DNA of 64,000 nucleotides from Cyanophora paradoxa (lineage: Eukaryota > Glaucocystophyceae > Cyanophorales > Cyanophoraceae), in contig QPMI01000520.1 of the NCBI GenBank assembly GCA_004431415.1, positions 124,001-188,000 of the forward strand. Direction: 5' to 3'. Under the pieces are notes generated by a model that saw only the letters and a program-made list of their open reading frames with translations, had not been told where the DNA came from and did not search any database. How positions within the stretch are numbered: the stretch's first letter is position 1; each line of letters starts with the position of its first letter. This document shows, one piece after another, positions 10,311 through 20,919 of the stretch. The position numbers and the translations under genes were made by a program.

Positions 10311-11868
10311 TCAGGCGGCGGGGCGGCGGGTGCGGGGGCCCGGGAAGCCGGTGAGGGAGAGGGGCGGGAAGAGGGGGTGGGGCGGGAGGGCGGGGAGGGA
10401 GCCCCGCGCGAAGACGCTCGCGTTGTTCCAGGAGCGGAGGGGCGAGCCCGGCGGGGCGGCGAGGCGGGCGCGGAGGGCCGCCAGGACTGCGGGGTTCGAG
10501 GGGGAGGGGAGGAGGGGCCGGCGGGGGGCGAGGCGGCGGGGGTCGACGAAGAGCTCGCGGAGGGCCCCCGAGGCAGCGTCGAGCAGGAGCAGCAGCACCG
10601 CGCGGGCCGGCGGCGGCGCGGCGGCCGCCCCCGCGCGCGCCGGCAGCTGCACCAGGAGCAGGAGGGCCAGGAGCGCGCGGCCGCCGCGGGCCTGCGCGTG
10701 CGAGGCGGCGTGAGCGAGGGGTGGAGGACAAGAGTGGGTACGGGCGCGCCGCGAGGACGTGGAGCTCGTAGTCGGAGAGCTGCGGACGGGCGGGGCCGTG
10801 AGGCGGGGCGGGCGGGGTACAGGCAGGCCGAGGCGGCGTCCAGGGCGCACGCGGCCGGCGGCGAGGAAGCGCCAGGAGGGCCAACGCCGGGCCAGGTACC
10901 CCTCCACGTCCAGCGAAGCCTGCCGGCTCGGGTCGGGCGGGGCGGGGGGCGGGGCGGGGCGGGGCGCGCGGCGCACCGCGAAGGGGGCGGAGAAGGGCGC
11001 GAGGCCCGGGGACGCGGCCGGCCCCGTGACGCACGCGCGGAGGCGGGCGCGCGGGAGGGAGGAGGCGGGCCCGGGGGGCGGGGCGCCCGGGCCGTCCTCG
11101 GCGCGGGGCTCCCAGCGGGCCGGGGAGAGGTCCACGACGTGCGCGGCGTCCCCGGCGTTCAAAACGAGTGTGTGCGGCTCCTCGAAGTCGATGCACGCGT
11201 CCGCGTCGAAGGGCGAGTGCGGCGGGAGCTGCGTGTACGCGAAGTGCAGGCCGCCCGGGCGCCCGTCCCCGCCGCGGAACACCGAGACGTAGCCCTCGAC
11301 CTCCTCCTTCAGCTGGGATGCCAGCGCGTGCCCGTGTGCCACTGCGCATCCGCATACGCGCGCGTTGGCGGGAACGGTATGTGCTCGAATTCGATCTCTC
11401 TCGGTGCTAAGTGCGGAAAGCACGGTAAAGAGAGCGGCGCACCGAGGAGGCCGCCAGGAAGCTCGGCGATGGTGATGCGCATGGCGGCGGGGAGCGGCCG
11501 GAATCCGGCGAAGAGCGGCGCCTCCATGACCTTGCGGAGCGGGCCGCGCCCTGCGCCCTCCAGGCGCCACCGCTGCAGGGCGTACGACGCGTCCGAGACC
11601 GCGTCCGCCTCCCGCAGATCCACTGTCGTGCGATACGCGATGAGATCCCCCGCCGACGTCCTGCGGTCCAACTTTAACCTTCGCTTGCTCGCGCTCAGTC
11701 GCGGCGGGCGGACCATCCCAGCAGAACGACGCCGAGCAGCAGCTCCTGTTCACGGTCGAGCACGTCGACGATGCTTACGGGGCGCCTCACGCAGGCCGCC
11801 GCCCGCGCGAGACCGCGCCGCTCGCCCAGCTCCCGCGCCCGCAGCGCCGCCACCAGCCCGCGCGCCAT
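10311..11868 (-). CDS. Putative DCAF15/DET1-like propeller protein (tentative)
   Basis: The minus-strand frame starts at an ATG at 11868 (MARGLVAALRARELGERRGL). It continues RPVSIVDVLDREQELLLG and, after an intron with acceptor GACCGCAG, TSAGDLIAYRTTVDLREAD, YALQRWRLEG, KVMEAPLFAGFRPLP and MRITIAELPGG. A second block is EEVEGYVSVFRGGDG, LHFAYTQLPPHSPFDADA, EEPHTLVLNAGDAAHVVDLS. Later exons encode DVEGYLARRWPSWRFLAAG and QLSDYELHVLAARPY. Order and spacing resemble the N-terminal WD40-like part of DCAF15/DET1 (a W-rich strand, then a xVVLN-type strand), which are CRL4 ubiquitin-ligase substrate receptors. This is recall of pattern, not alignment. The 3' third is Ala/Pro/Arg-rich and its exon borders are uncertain. 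Stop TGA at 10311-10313. Confidence 0.4.
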
Positions 11869-12055
11869 GCGCTGCGCATCCGCGCGCCTCGGCGCGTACG
11901 CTGCGGTCGTCGCTCGCCGGGTCGCTTCGATGTTCAGCTATAGGCTTAGGCCGCTTAGCCATGAATGGGGTACCCGTAAGAATGACCCCCCGCCCGCGGC
12001 CCTTCAGCTTCCTGAGCGGTTGCAATGCAAGCATATGTAGCCGTACACGCTCATG
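11869..12055. other. Short tandem-gene spacer
   Basis: This 187-bp lower-GC spacer separates two minus-strand genes. It probably holds the 3' end of the coiled-coil gene transcript and the promoter of the DCAF15/DET1-like gene. An additional 5' exon of the latter cannot be excluded. Confidence 0.35.
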
Positions 12056-14466
12056 CTAGAGGGCGCGCGACCGGGGGGCGGCGAAGGCGGCGCCGTCGAG
12101 GGGGGACACGGGGCCCCCGGGGGCGCAGGAGGCGGCGGGTGAGCCTGCCTCCGAGGCGGGGGCGTGGGGGTCGGTCGGGGAGCAGCTGCGCGGGGAGGGG
12201 GCGAAGGAGGACAGGCCGGAGGCGGGGGGCCCGGGGGCGAGGGAGGGGGCCCGGAGGGGCCGGAGGCGAGGGAGGCGCAGTAGGAGGCGAGGGAGTGGTA
12301 CTGGGCGCGCAGGGCGGCGAGCTCGGCGTCCAGGGCCGAGAGGGCGCCCGGGCCCCCCGCCGGCGACCCCGGCGACGAGGCCTGCGACGCCCCCGGCGAG
12401 GCCTCCCCCTCCTCCCCCGCGCTGCCCGCCCCGCTCCGCTCGGGCGTCGCCGCCGCCTCCGCCGCCGCCGCCCTCGTCGAGGCCGCCGAGGGCGGCCGCG
12501 GCGGGAGCGGCCCCGCGGCCGGCGCGGCCGGCGGCGGGCGCCCGGCGAGCCTCGCGCGGAGGATCTCCCCCGCGATCTCGTCCTCCAGCGCCCGCGCCGC
12601 CCGCGCCGCCCGCGCCCCGGCCCCTCCTCCCCGTGCCCCTCCTGCGGCATGCCGGCGGCGGCGGCGCGGCTGCGGGCGGCGGCCGCCCCGCGCGCTCCTT
12701 GCGCAGCTCCGCCTCGAGCAGGGCCTGCGGGGCGGCGTGAGGGGCGGGGCGCGGCTGCGGGGGCGGGGCGGGCCTTGTCGGCGCGGGCGCGGTCGAGGTC
12801 GAGGGAGAGGCGCCGCACAAGGGCGAGCAGGTCCCGGCCCCTGCGGCCCCTGCGGCCCGGCCCCGCTCCGCCCGCAGCTGGCTCGCCTTCAGGCCCTCCA
12901 GCTGCCGCCGCCGGCGCGTCAGGGGCAGGGCAGGCCGGCTGCGGCGCGGGGCGGGCGGGGTCGGCGTGCGCGCGCCTCGATCTCGGCGCGCTCGCGCTCG
13001 CGGCGCTCTGCGGCGAGGCTCGCCGCCACCGACCGCGCCTCCTCCTCCGCCCCGCCGCCTGCGCAGCGGCGCCGCGTCGGCCTCCGGCCTCGGCGGCGGC
13101 GCCCCCGCGGCTCGGGCGCGCACCCTGCGGCGCTCGGCCTCGAGGGCGGCCTCGGCGGCGGCGAGGCGGCCCTCCAGGCGCCCGCCCCGCCTCCGCCCGG
13201 CCCCGCGCCTCCGCCTCGGCGTCCGCCGCCTGCGCCCGTGCCGGCCCCCGCTCAGCCGAGAGGTGCCTATCCCCATCCCCGCCGCCTTCAGCGGACCTCC
13301 TCGGCGGCGCGGGCGCGGGCCTCGGCGGCGTCCGCCCTCGCCCCGGCCTCCGAGAAGGCCCTGCGCGCCCAGGTGAGCGCGGCGCCGAGGCCCCGCCCGG
13401 GCCGCCGGGCCGGCACCTGAGGGCCTCCTCGCGGGCCGCCCGCCGCTCCCGCTCGATGCCGGCCTCCGCCTCCCGCAGCGCCACCAGCTCCTCCGCCCTG
13501 CCCCGCCCCGCGTCAGCCGCCGAGCGCGCCGCGCTGGCGCGAACGGGACGCGCGGGCGCGCCTGCGCCTGCGTGTCGCGTCGGCGTCGCGCTTCAGCTGA
13601 GCGTTCTCCTCCCGCAGCTGCGCGTGCAGCAGACGGACGCTGCGCGGGCGTCGGACCGAGCCGAGCAAGCGGGGCGCTCGCTCGAGCGCCGGAGGCGGCA
13701 CCTCTCGAGCTTGGCGTCGACGGCGTGGCGGAGGAGGAGGAGGGAGCTCTGCACGCGCTCCGCCGCCGCCTTGACCAGCGCCGGTGCCTCCTCCAGCCTC
13801 GCCCCCGCCCCCCGCGGAGACGAGCACGCCGACCCGCACCGCGTCGCCGTCCCCGCCGCCGGCCCCACGCTCGGCACCAGCTCTGCGTCGCACTCTAAGC
13901 CTCAGCGGGGCGGCGCGGAGGCCGGCAGCGGGCGGTGCACCGCGCTGCGTGCGCAGGGCGGCCTGCTCGAGGGCGCCGAAGGCGTCGATCGCCGTGCGGA
14001 GGCTGGCCTCCAGCTCGAGGGCCCGCGCCTCGGCGCCCGACTTCTCCGCCTCGGCGCGCCGCTTGTCCGCCTCAACCTCCCGCCTCGCGCGCGCGAGGGC
14101 GCCGATCTCTTGCTGGAGAGATGCTACGCGTGCATCCTGTTTCAGGAGGACCTCCCGCTGCTCCGCCCGCACCTCCTCCGACGCGCGCGCGAGCATCTCG
14201 CGCCACCTCGCTTTCAACTCGCTGAACTCGCGCTTATGTACCGCGTCGCGCTCCCGCGAGGCGTGTACCTCCGCCCGTAGAAGCTCGTTCTCGTTCTTCA
14301 GCACGGTCGCCAGCACCGCCTGGGTCGAGGCGATGGCCGCCGGATCGTAGCAAGGGCCGCCCGGGGCGGCGCGGGCCTTTGGGCAGGCGCCGCCAGGCGC
14401 CACGCGGGGCTCCGGCATTCCGGGGCTCGCGTACGTCGACGCAGGTGCAGGCGTGCTCCGCCGCAT
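12056..14466 (-). CDS. Long coiled-coil protein, unknown
   Basis: The start is ATG 14466 (MRRSTPAPASTYASPG); TAG is at 12056-12058. The first coding block is a clear heptad-rich helix: LATVLKNENELLRAEVHA, FSELKARWREMLARASEE, QQEIGALARARREVEADK and ELEASLRTAIDAFGALEQ. Further minus-strand blocks keep Glu/Ala/Arg-rich helical composition down to about 12300. The last exon ends in a Pro/Ala/Ser region. No enzymatic motif is seen. Exon joins after 13900 are not resolved because the 75-80% GC sequence keeps several frames open. It shares a 133-bp divergent promoter with akirin. A structural, cytoskeletal or centrosomal role is possible but unsupported. Confidence 0.6.
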
Positions 14467-14599
14467 CGATCGCAACGTTACTTTTTTTCTTGCGTTCTTC
14501 CCCCCGGGGGCCCCCCTCACGACAGGGTACCACATTCGTTCACGGTCGAGGCGAGCGCATATAAGGGAGGGACTTTCCAGAAGGAGGCGCAGAACAACG
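14467..14599. promoter_or_regulatory. 133-bp divergent promoter with TATA-like box (14560-14565)
   Basis: TATAAG lies at 14560-14565, 35 nt before the akirin ATG. If it works as a TATA box, it would give a 5' UTR of only about 10 nt. The other half serves the coiled-coil gene. Confidence 0.45.
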
Positions 14600-15505
14600 A
14601 TGTTGAAGCTCAGCGCTAAGCGTCCGTTTGAGCAGCAGCTGCCGCCGGGCCCTCTGGCAGCGTGCTCTCCCCATAGGATTGCCTTCCTTGACTCGCCCAA
14701 CAAGCGGCCGCGGGGTGTTTCCGCTGGAGATGGCTTCGGCACTTCCCCTCAACAATATCAGGCCCAGCCTCCCCCCGTGGATCGCGAGTTCGGGGCCATG
14801 TCGATGTCCCCGACACGGACCTCTCCCACTCGCTCGGACTCGCCGTTCGGGTCTCAGCCGCTCAATATGGGTGCGTTTCTTCCCTTCTTAGGGCCAGAAA
14901 GCCCCCAAGCCACTGTCGCGCCGCAACCCCTCGTTCAAGTTCGGCGATCCCTTCGCCTCGTCTTTCGCGGCCCGCCCGCCCGCACCATGGCTAGCTGTGG
15001 GTCTTTCTAGACTTTCCTACGCCGCAAAGGGATCACCGCTTCCCTGCCCACCGAACTGACTGCTCGCATTGGTCCCTCAGATGAGCGGATGCTCTCCTAC
15101 ATCCCCCGCAACAAGCGGAAACAAGTAATCGCAATGTTGAGCCAGCAGCCGCAGCAGATGATGCCCGGGCAACCGCCTAGTGTGCCCGAGCCGGTCTTTA
15201 CGCTGTCGGAAGTCCGCGAGATCGTGCAGCGGGCGCTAGAAGATCGCGAGAACATTCTGCGGTCGGAGTACGATAAGATCCTCCAGGAGCGGCTCACAGG
15301 TCCGCCGCGCACTCTTCGCGCCATCTCGTCTCGTCCCCCTTGACCGGAGTCCGCGCGCGGCAGAGCAATTCCACCATTTCGCCAAGTTCAATGAGGACTA
15401 CATCTCACGGCAACTGAAGCAGAGGTGCTTCGCGACACCCTGTGCCTCCCGCCGCCTCCAGACCGCTGACCATCTCTGCGCAGCCAATTCAGCTACATCG
15501 AGTAG
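14600..15505 (+). CDS. Akirin family nuclear protein
   Basis: Exon 1 begins MLKLSAKRPFEQQLPPG and includes a basic NLS-like NKRPRG, then a Ser/Thr-Pro stretch. A later exon reads KAPKPLSRRNPSFKFGDPF. The diagnostic C-terminal helix-rich domain is FTLSEVREIVQRALEDRE, ENILRSEYDKILQERL, EQFHHFAKFNEDYISRQL and, after the last intron, SQFSYIE followed by TAG at 15503-15505. Animal akirins have the same order: VREVQ...EREE, YDxxLxxKLAEQYxxFVKFTHDQI, then a short PxSYVS-like end. Akirins bridge transcription factors to chromatin remodellers and, in vertebrates, help nuclear import of proteasomes. Finding it outside animals is uncommon but not unknown. Middle exon borders are approximate. Confidence 0.82.
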
Positions 15506-16379
15506 CCTACATGCCCCAGCCGCTCTGTGGCGCACTTCGCTTTTTCCTCTTTTTCTAATGTGGACTCTTGGTTTCGACAACGTAGCGTTTTGCTGTTGAT
15601 CGTCCTTCTCCTTCTCGAAGTCTTTCCATTGTCGGCTCCAACCATCGCTAGCTCGAGTGAGCGGTTTGAAGCCTGTTTCAGAACTATTTCATGTCTTCCC
15701 CCTTTGGGGCGTCATTCAGGACTTTGCCCTCTGCGCCTTCTCTGCATAAGAAAGAAAAGATCTGTCTTGTACTTGTATGTGCTTCGGCGCAGGCCACTCT
15801 ACGAGTAAACGGCTAGCCCCAGCAGTACCGCGTCGAGTCGTAACATAGGATGTATTAGGCAGCGTCTGCGGGACTTTCATCTGCATTCAGCTCGAGCTAG
15901 CTCGCCATTGCGACTCTGTAGCTGTTCAATTCGATCAAATCCGTGGTGTGGTCCCTTGCACGTGGACATGGGCTTGCAATTACATTGGGATGGTTCGCTA
16001 GCTAGTGCGACCCGCGCCTAGAAGTGCGGGATCGAGGTGCGGCCGCTGTTCGTATACTAGGGCCGCGGTAGCTAATATTAATTATATATAACGCTGATCA
16101 TGAGCCAGAGATCTAGCTATAGACGGTCGCGCGCAGGGGTCCTTGCCATTGCAGCTCGCGATCGGGCGCCGGCGCGGGCCCAGGCCGGCGCCTTGATCAT
16201 GAGCGCTCCGGGATCCTTGAGCTTCGGGTCTGGTCATATATGCGCATATATACAGGTATATTCAGCAAATTGCAAATTGCAGCGTCATCGGCGGCGCTCG
16301 CCCCGCGGCCCGTGCGGCTGGATCCGGAGCGCCGCGGCGCCGATCGGAGGCGGGCGGGGGGCGGCGGGGCGGGGGCGCC
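15506..16379. other. Gene-free lower-GC spacer, 874 bp
   Basis: This convergent spacer between akirin (+) and the F5/8C gene (-) has much lower GC, T-rich stretches (15540-15620) and an AT-rich patch AATATTAATTATATATAAC at about 16072-16090. I see no ORF with coding character and no RNA gene. Confidence 0.5.
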
Positions 16380-17557
16380 TCAGAGGAGGTGGTGCGCGTG
16401 GGCCTCGGCGGCGGCGGGCAGCCCCGTCTCGTCCGCGTCGGCGGCGCCCTCCGCGAGCGCCCCGTCGCCCTCGTGCCCGCCCCACTCCGCGAAGTCCTGC
16501 CCCGAGGCTCGCGCGGGGGCCCGGGCGGGGACGGGCTCGGGGTCGGGGGTACCGCACCCGGAGGCAGCCGCCGGTGCCGAGGTCGTCGTTGGGGTCGTCG
16601 GGGTCGGTGCCGGAGCCCTCGTAGGGCTTGGGCGGCGGCGGCGGAGGCGGCGGGGCCGGGGGCGCGACGTAGGGCCGGGCCATCACCTGCACCTCGGCCT
16701 GCGGGGCGGGGCGCGCGCCGCCTCAGCCCCCGCCTGGGCCCTGGGGCCGCACGGGCACCAGCTGGAGGTTGGCGCCGTGCTGGGTGATCTTCACGGCGTC
16801 GCCGACCGCGCCGCCGGGGACCTCCGCCACGAGCAGCTCCTGCGGCCCGAACGGCGTGCCCTTGTGGATCACCGGCGGCCGCCCCTGGTACACCTTGTGC
16901 GAGACCTGCCCGCCCCGCCCCGGCCCTGAGCGCTGCTGGGGGGCGCGCGCGGGCCCCGCGGGGCGCCCACCACTTTGCCGTCCTTCAGGACGTCAATGTC
17001 GATGTCTCTCAAGCGCGTGTGACTGTCGCAGCGCGTCGGATATGAACCGAACAGCTCACGGCGCGCGTATCGAGCCCAGCTGCAGCTCACCAGCAGTCTT
17101 GTCTGTTGAAGATCTTGATGTTCTCGATCTTGTACGTTCCCTTTAGGTCGACCTTCCACCTGCAGCCGTGGCATGAGCGGGGGCCGGCCGCGGGCGGGCC
17201 GTGGACCGCGTCGTAATCGGTGCGGTCGGGCCGGGGCGGCACCAGGGCTTGACGTCGCCGGCTGCGGAGTGGTACAGCGGCGACCCCCCCGGGATGCGCG
17301 CGAAGAACTGCGCCCGGGACGTCAGGCGCCCCCGCCGCCGGGCCAGCCGGCGAGCGGCGCGAGGGACAGTGCCCTACCCCGCCCGTTTTCCCGTCTGCAG
17401 GCCGGGCGTGCAGCCTCAGGGCAAGGCGAGGAAACGGGAGCTTGGAGGCGCGGCGCTGGGCGCCGGCGCGCACCGACGGCAGAGCCTGGGCTGGACCACG
17501 GGTCGCTGCCGCCTAAGGACGAGCTGGCCGTCGCCGGCTTGCCCTGCGCCACATTGC
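16380..17557 (-). CDS. F5/8 type C (fucolectin-like) galactose-binding domain protein, 5' end unresolved
   Basis: From an acceptor at 17558/17557 the minus strand reads NVAQGKPATASSSLGG (strand 1 of an F5/8C domain). After an intron come AVDGKTGG and FFARIPGGSPLYHSAAGDVKPW, then WKVDLKGTYKIENIKIFNRQDC and, after a further intron, HTRLRDIDIDVLKDGKV. This is the full fucolectin signature: NVA.GKPA, AVDG, DVKPWWKVDL, I.I.NR.DC and RLRD. The end of the domain is KVYQGRPPVIHKGTPFG to AVGDAVKITQHGANLQLV. A Pro-rich tail with DPDDPNDD, then an acidic/His tail DADETGLPAAEAHAHHLL, ends at TGA 16380-16382. Such domains usually bind sugars outside the cell. A signal peptide should lie in the unresolved upstream exon. 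Confidence 0.82.
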
Positions 17558-18058
17558 CTGCCAGCGCGAGAGCCCGTGCGGGGCGCGGGAGTCAGCGTAG
17601 ACAGAGGAGCCCGCGTTCGCAGCACGCACTCGCCGGAGCGATCGCCGGGCTGCTCGCCACATGTACAGCAGGTCAGGTCCGGCGGATCCGGAGCTAAAGC
17701 GAACCGCGCCCAGGGGGTGGGGCTACAGCTAGATGGCCATGGAGGGCTGCCCAACGTGCGCGATGCCCGCAGGCGCCCCCAAGGCGGGAAATCCCGATCA
17801 AATAGGGCATGATACACGCGAATCCGACCACGGCAGCCCTGGGCCCAAACGGCTCACACTGTACACTAGTACTAGTGTACCACATTGCAGTTGGCGCCGT
17901 CTCTATAGCGAGAGGCGCGGACGCACGGCGCATTCGGTCGCGAGACGCGCAGACCCATTGCCCGCGCGCGACTCGCCGCCGTTCGGGAGCCGACGGGAGG
18001 GAGGGGTCTGACCCTGGGCCGGGTACGGCGCACTTTCGGCGTAGTCGGAGTTGCAGCC
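17558..18058. promoter_or_regulatory. Upstream/divergent region, holds missing 5' exon(s) of the F5/8C gene
   Basis: About 500 bp between the first certain F5/8C exon and the plus-strand gene at 18059. A short exon (frame PAIAPA joined to NVAQGK) with acceptor near 17650 is possible. The rest holds a perfect 20-bp palindrome at 17861-17880. Confidence 0.35.
17861..17880. repeat. Perfect 20-bp palindrome GTACACTAGTACTAGTGTAC
   Basis: Both 10-bp arms match exactly with no spacer. It lies in the divergent region about 180 bp upstream of the ATG at 18059. It could be a dimer-binding site or simply part of the palindrome-rich intergenic style of this genome. Confidence 0.9.
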
Positions 18059-20919
18059 ATGTCATCGCTCCCAGCGACGCCAATTCGCCAGCCGAAGGCC
18101 CCAGGCGGCGCGACGGGTGCGCGCGTCTTGCGTAAGCGCTCGCGCCAGACTTTTAACCCCTGGCGCAGAGAACTTCGCGGTGATTTTGACCTCTCCCCAC
18201 GCCGCGTCCGCGATTCGACGTCGCGCAGGTCCGTAGGCGCTCACAGCTCTTCGCAAACGAGATCAAGCAGGTGCGCGCGTCGTTCGCAAGCGCGCGGATG
18301 CCAGTTTCGAATTCGCTCCTCCCTCCGCCTCGATTCTGCGGCCGCCGCACGCGACGCGGGAGAGCTGTGCGCGCTCCCGCTGTGTTTAATCAACGTATGG
18401 CGCGCCTTCCAGGATGCGGAGCGCTTCGCGGGCGCGAGCGCGGGCAAGATGCCCGAGAATTCTACGCCGCCGAATCGCAGGCGCGCTGCCGCAGAAGTGC
18501 TTTCTCGACCGCTTCCTGCCGCTCACCGAGAGCAGAAAGTCTATGCCCGCCATGGGCGAGCACGATTCTATCGACGGCGCGTGGCCGCGGTCATTTCGCG
18601 CTTCCTGGTGTCTTCCCTTCGCTGACGCTTCCGCTGGGAGCAGTGCACGAGCTCTCCGTCCAGATGATGCACCGGAATCTTGTGAACATGAAGGAGGTGC
18701 GCGCTTTTTCTTCCCGCCACCGCGCGAATTCGATCCCTTCGCAGGAGATGGACCGCCTTCGCACGGACAATCACATGCTCCGCCGCCAGGTACTCGGGCC
18801 GCTTTTCCTGCTTTTCCTGAGCGAGTGACATTGCTGCGCGCACTCTCAGATTGTAAAGCACACGGGTGCGCACGACATGCTCTCCGTCTCCGCCTAGGCT
18901 TACGCGGCGCAGGGCACTGCACCTCGGGGATCAGCGACCTCGAGGTTCGGGATTTCTGCTTCCTCGGCCCGTCGTAAATTCAAGATTTGACTCGGAGCAG
19001 GCGATTCTGCCGAAGCCCGTGGACAAGGGGACGCAGACGGAGGGGCAAGGGCCCGCTGAGTTCGAGCGCCTCCGCCTTGAGTACCTCCGCCTGCGCCAGC
19101 AGCTCGAGGTCTGCTGTCAAAAAATTGATCTTCATTTGATCTGCGTTCGATTTGCAATTCAATCGGTGCGGGCGGGCGTGCAGCACGAGCGCGGCCGCAT
19201 GATGGCGATGGAGATGGATCTGCAGCGCATGGGGCAGCAGCAGCTGCGCGTCATGCCGCCGCCGGCGTCCCCCTTCCTCCAGTTCAACGGACCCTTCGAT
19301 TTCGGGGGGCACCCGCACAGCCCGCGCGACTACGAGTACCCGTACGGGGGGGCCGCCCTCGACGCCCGCACCGATCCCTACTTCGGCGTACCCTCGCGCC
19401 GGTGCGCCCCGCCCCGCGCCGCGCTGGTCCTTCCTGTCGCGTGCGTCTCATTCGCGCGCAGCTCGTCGGCGCCGAATCTGCAGCCGATCGGCCCGCCGCC
19501 GCCCGTGGCCTCCGAGGCCCGTCCCGCCCCCGTCATCAAAGCTCCGTCAGCCCCGACCCAGCCCGCGGCGCCCGCTGCGCCGCTGGCCACGCCGCCACCA
19601 CCGCCGCCGCCGGCCGCCCCGGCCGGGCCGCCGGAGCGCGATCGCGAGCCTTTCTCCGCGGAGACGGCGACGCCGCCGAAGCCGCCGCGCCCCGCGGCAC
19701 CGGCGGCGGCGTCCGGCGGCGTGCTCGCGACCCCGCCGAAGCCGCCGATGGCCGGCGGGCAGCAGACGCCGCCTTCGGCGCAGACGCCGCCGCGGCCGGC
19801 GGCCGGCCCCGTGCACCGCATGGTCGGGCAGCGCTCCGCCGGGCAGCGCGCCGGGCGACGCCGCCGGTCACGCCGCCGCGCAACGGGCAGGCGGCCGCCC
19901 AGCCGCAGCCGCCCCTCCCCGCCCACGTCGTTTCCTTCCTCGTGCGCGCCCCTCCCAGTCCCCCGCCTCTGCCCCCGCCCGACCCGACGCGCCTCGCAAT
20001 CGCAGGAGGGCAAGCAGACGACGCCGCCCTCGTGCGCACCCACCCGCGCGCCGGCCCCCCGCGCGCTGGGCGGGTCGAGCGGGCGGGGGCAGGGTGGCGC
20101 TCTTCCTGGCGCGGGACCAGGACCCCGTGCCGGCGAACCTGCTGCAGCTGCTCGAGGGCGCCTGGGCCCGCGACGGGCCCCGCAAGCTCTTCAACTTCGT
20201 CCCCGTCCGCCCCCGCCGAGCGGCGCCCCGAGCGCCCCCCGCGGGGGCCGACGCGGGGGGGCGGGGCAGCTGACGTTCAACCGGGCCGGGGAGTGGAAGG
20301 TGGCGCCGCGCCTCGCGCTCCTCGTGGGGGCCGCCAAGGGCCCCGTCGTCGAGCCCTGGGAGCGCGTGCGCCCCCCGCCCGCCCCTCGCCGCCGCCGAGC
20401 CCCCGCCGAGCCCCCGCCCCTGCAGGTCGCCGTCGAGTACATCCGCGACAAGGGCGCGCCCCCGCCCCGCCCCGCCCTCCCCCTCCGCCCCGCCCCCGGG
20501 GCGCTGAGTGGGGGCAGGGTGGCGAACGTGCTGCTGCTCGTGCTGCGCCCCGGCGGGGCGACGCGGACGACGGCGAGCTCTCCGCCGAGGGCGTCCCCTC
20601 CGGCGCGCCCCCGCGCCCCTCCCCGCCCGCGCGCCCCGGGGCGAGGGGCGGGGCGGGGGCGCAGGCGTGGGCAAGGAGCGGGCGGTGCTGAAGCTGGCGA
20701 CACGGGACGGGCGCGTGCCCGAGACCGGCGCCAACCTCAAGGCCGTCACCGTGCGCCACCGCCCCCGCCCCGGCCCCGGCCCCCGGCCCCCCGGCCCCCG
20801 CCCCGCGCGACGCCGAGGGGGCGGGGCGGGGCGGGGCGCAGCGCTTCTACGAGCTGGCGTCACGGGCCCTCCTCGGGGGCGGCGGTGACGGCGCGGCCGG
20901 CATGGGCCGCGAGGACTGA
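18059..20919 (+). CDS. Unknown coiled-coil protein with Pro-rich middle and unassigned C-terminal domain
   Basis: Exon 1 (18059-18116) encodes MSSLPATPIRQPKAPGG. An 11-nt exon (18169-18179) then joins in phase to VRRRSQLFANEIKQ at 18229. Helical exons follow: VHELSVQMMHRNLVNMKE, EMDRLRTDNHMLRRQ, AEFERLRLEYLRLRQQLE and HERGRMMAMEMDLQRMGQ. Next comes a Pro/Ala-rich region with repeated TPPKPP and TPPRPA motifs (19560-19830). A final folded-looking part has VALFLARDQDPVPANLLQ, LTFNRAGEWKVAPRLALL, VAVEYIRDKG and RFYELASRALLG, then TGA at 20917-20919. I do not recognise the C-terminal domain. Exon borders after 18300 are approximate. A scaffold role is a guess from composition only. Confidence 0.55.

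Noticed and set aside
14569-14578. GGGACTTTCC, an exact NF-kappaB consensus, just upstream of akirin
   Set aside because: Attractive because akirin acts with NF-kappaB factors in animals, but no Rel protein is expected in an alga and a 10-mer can occur by chance.
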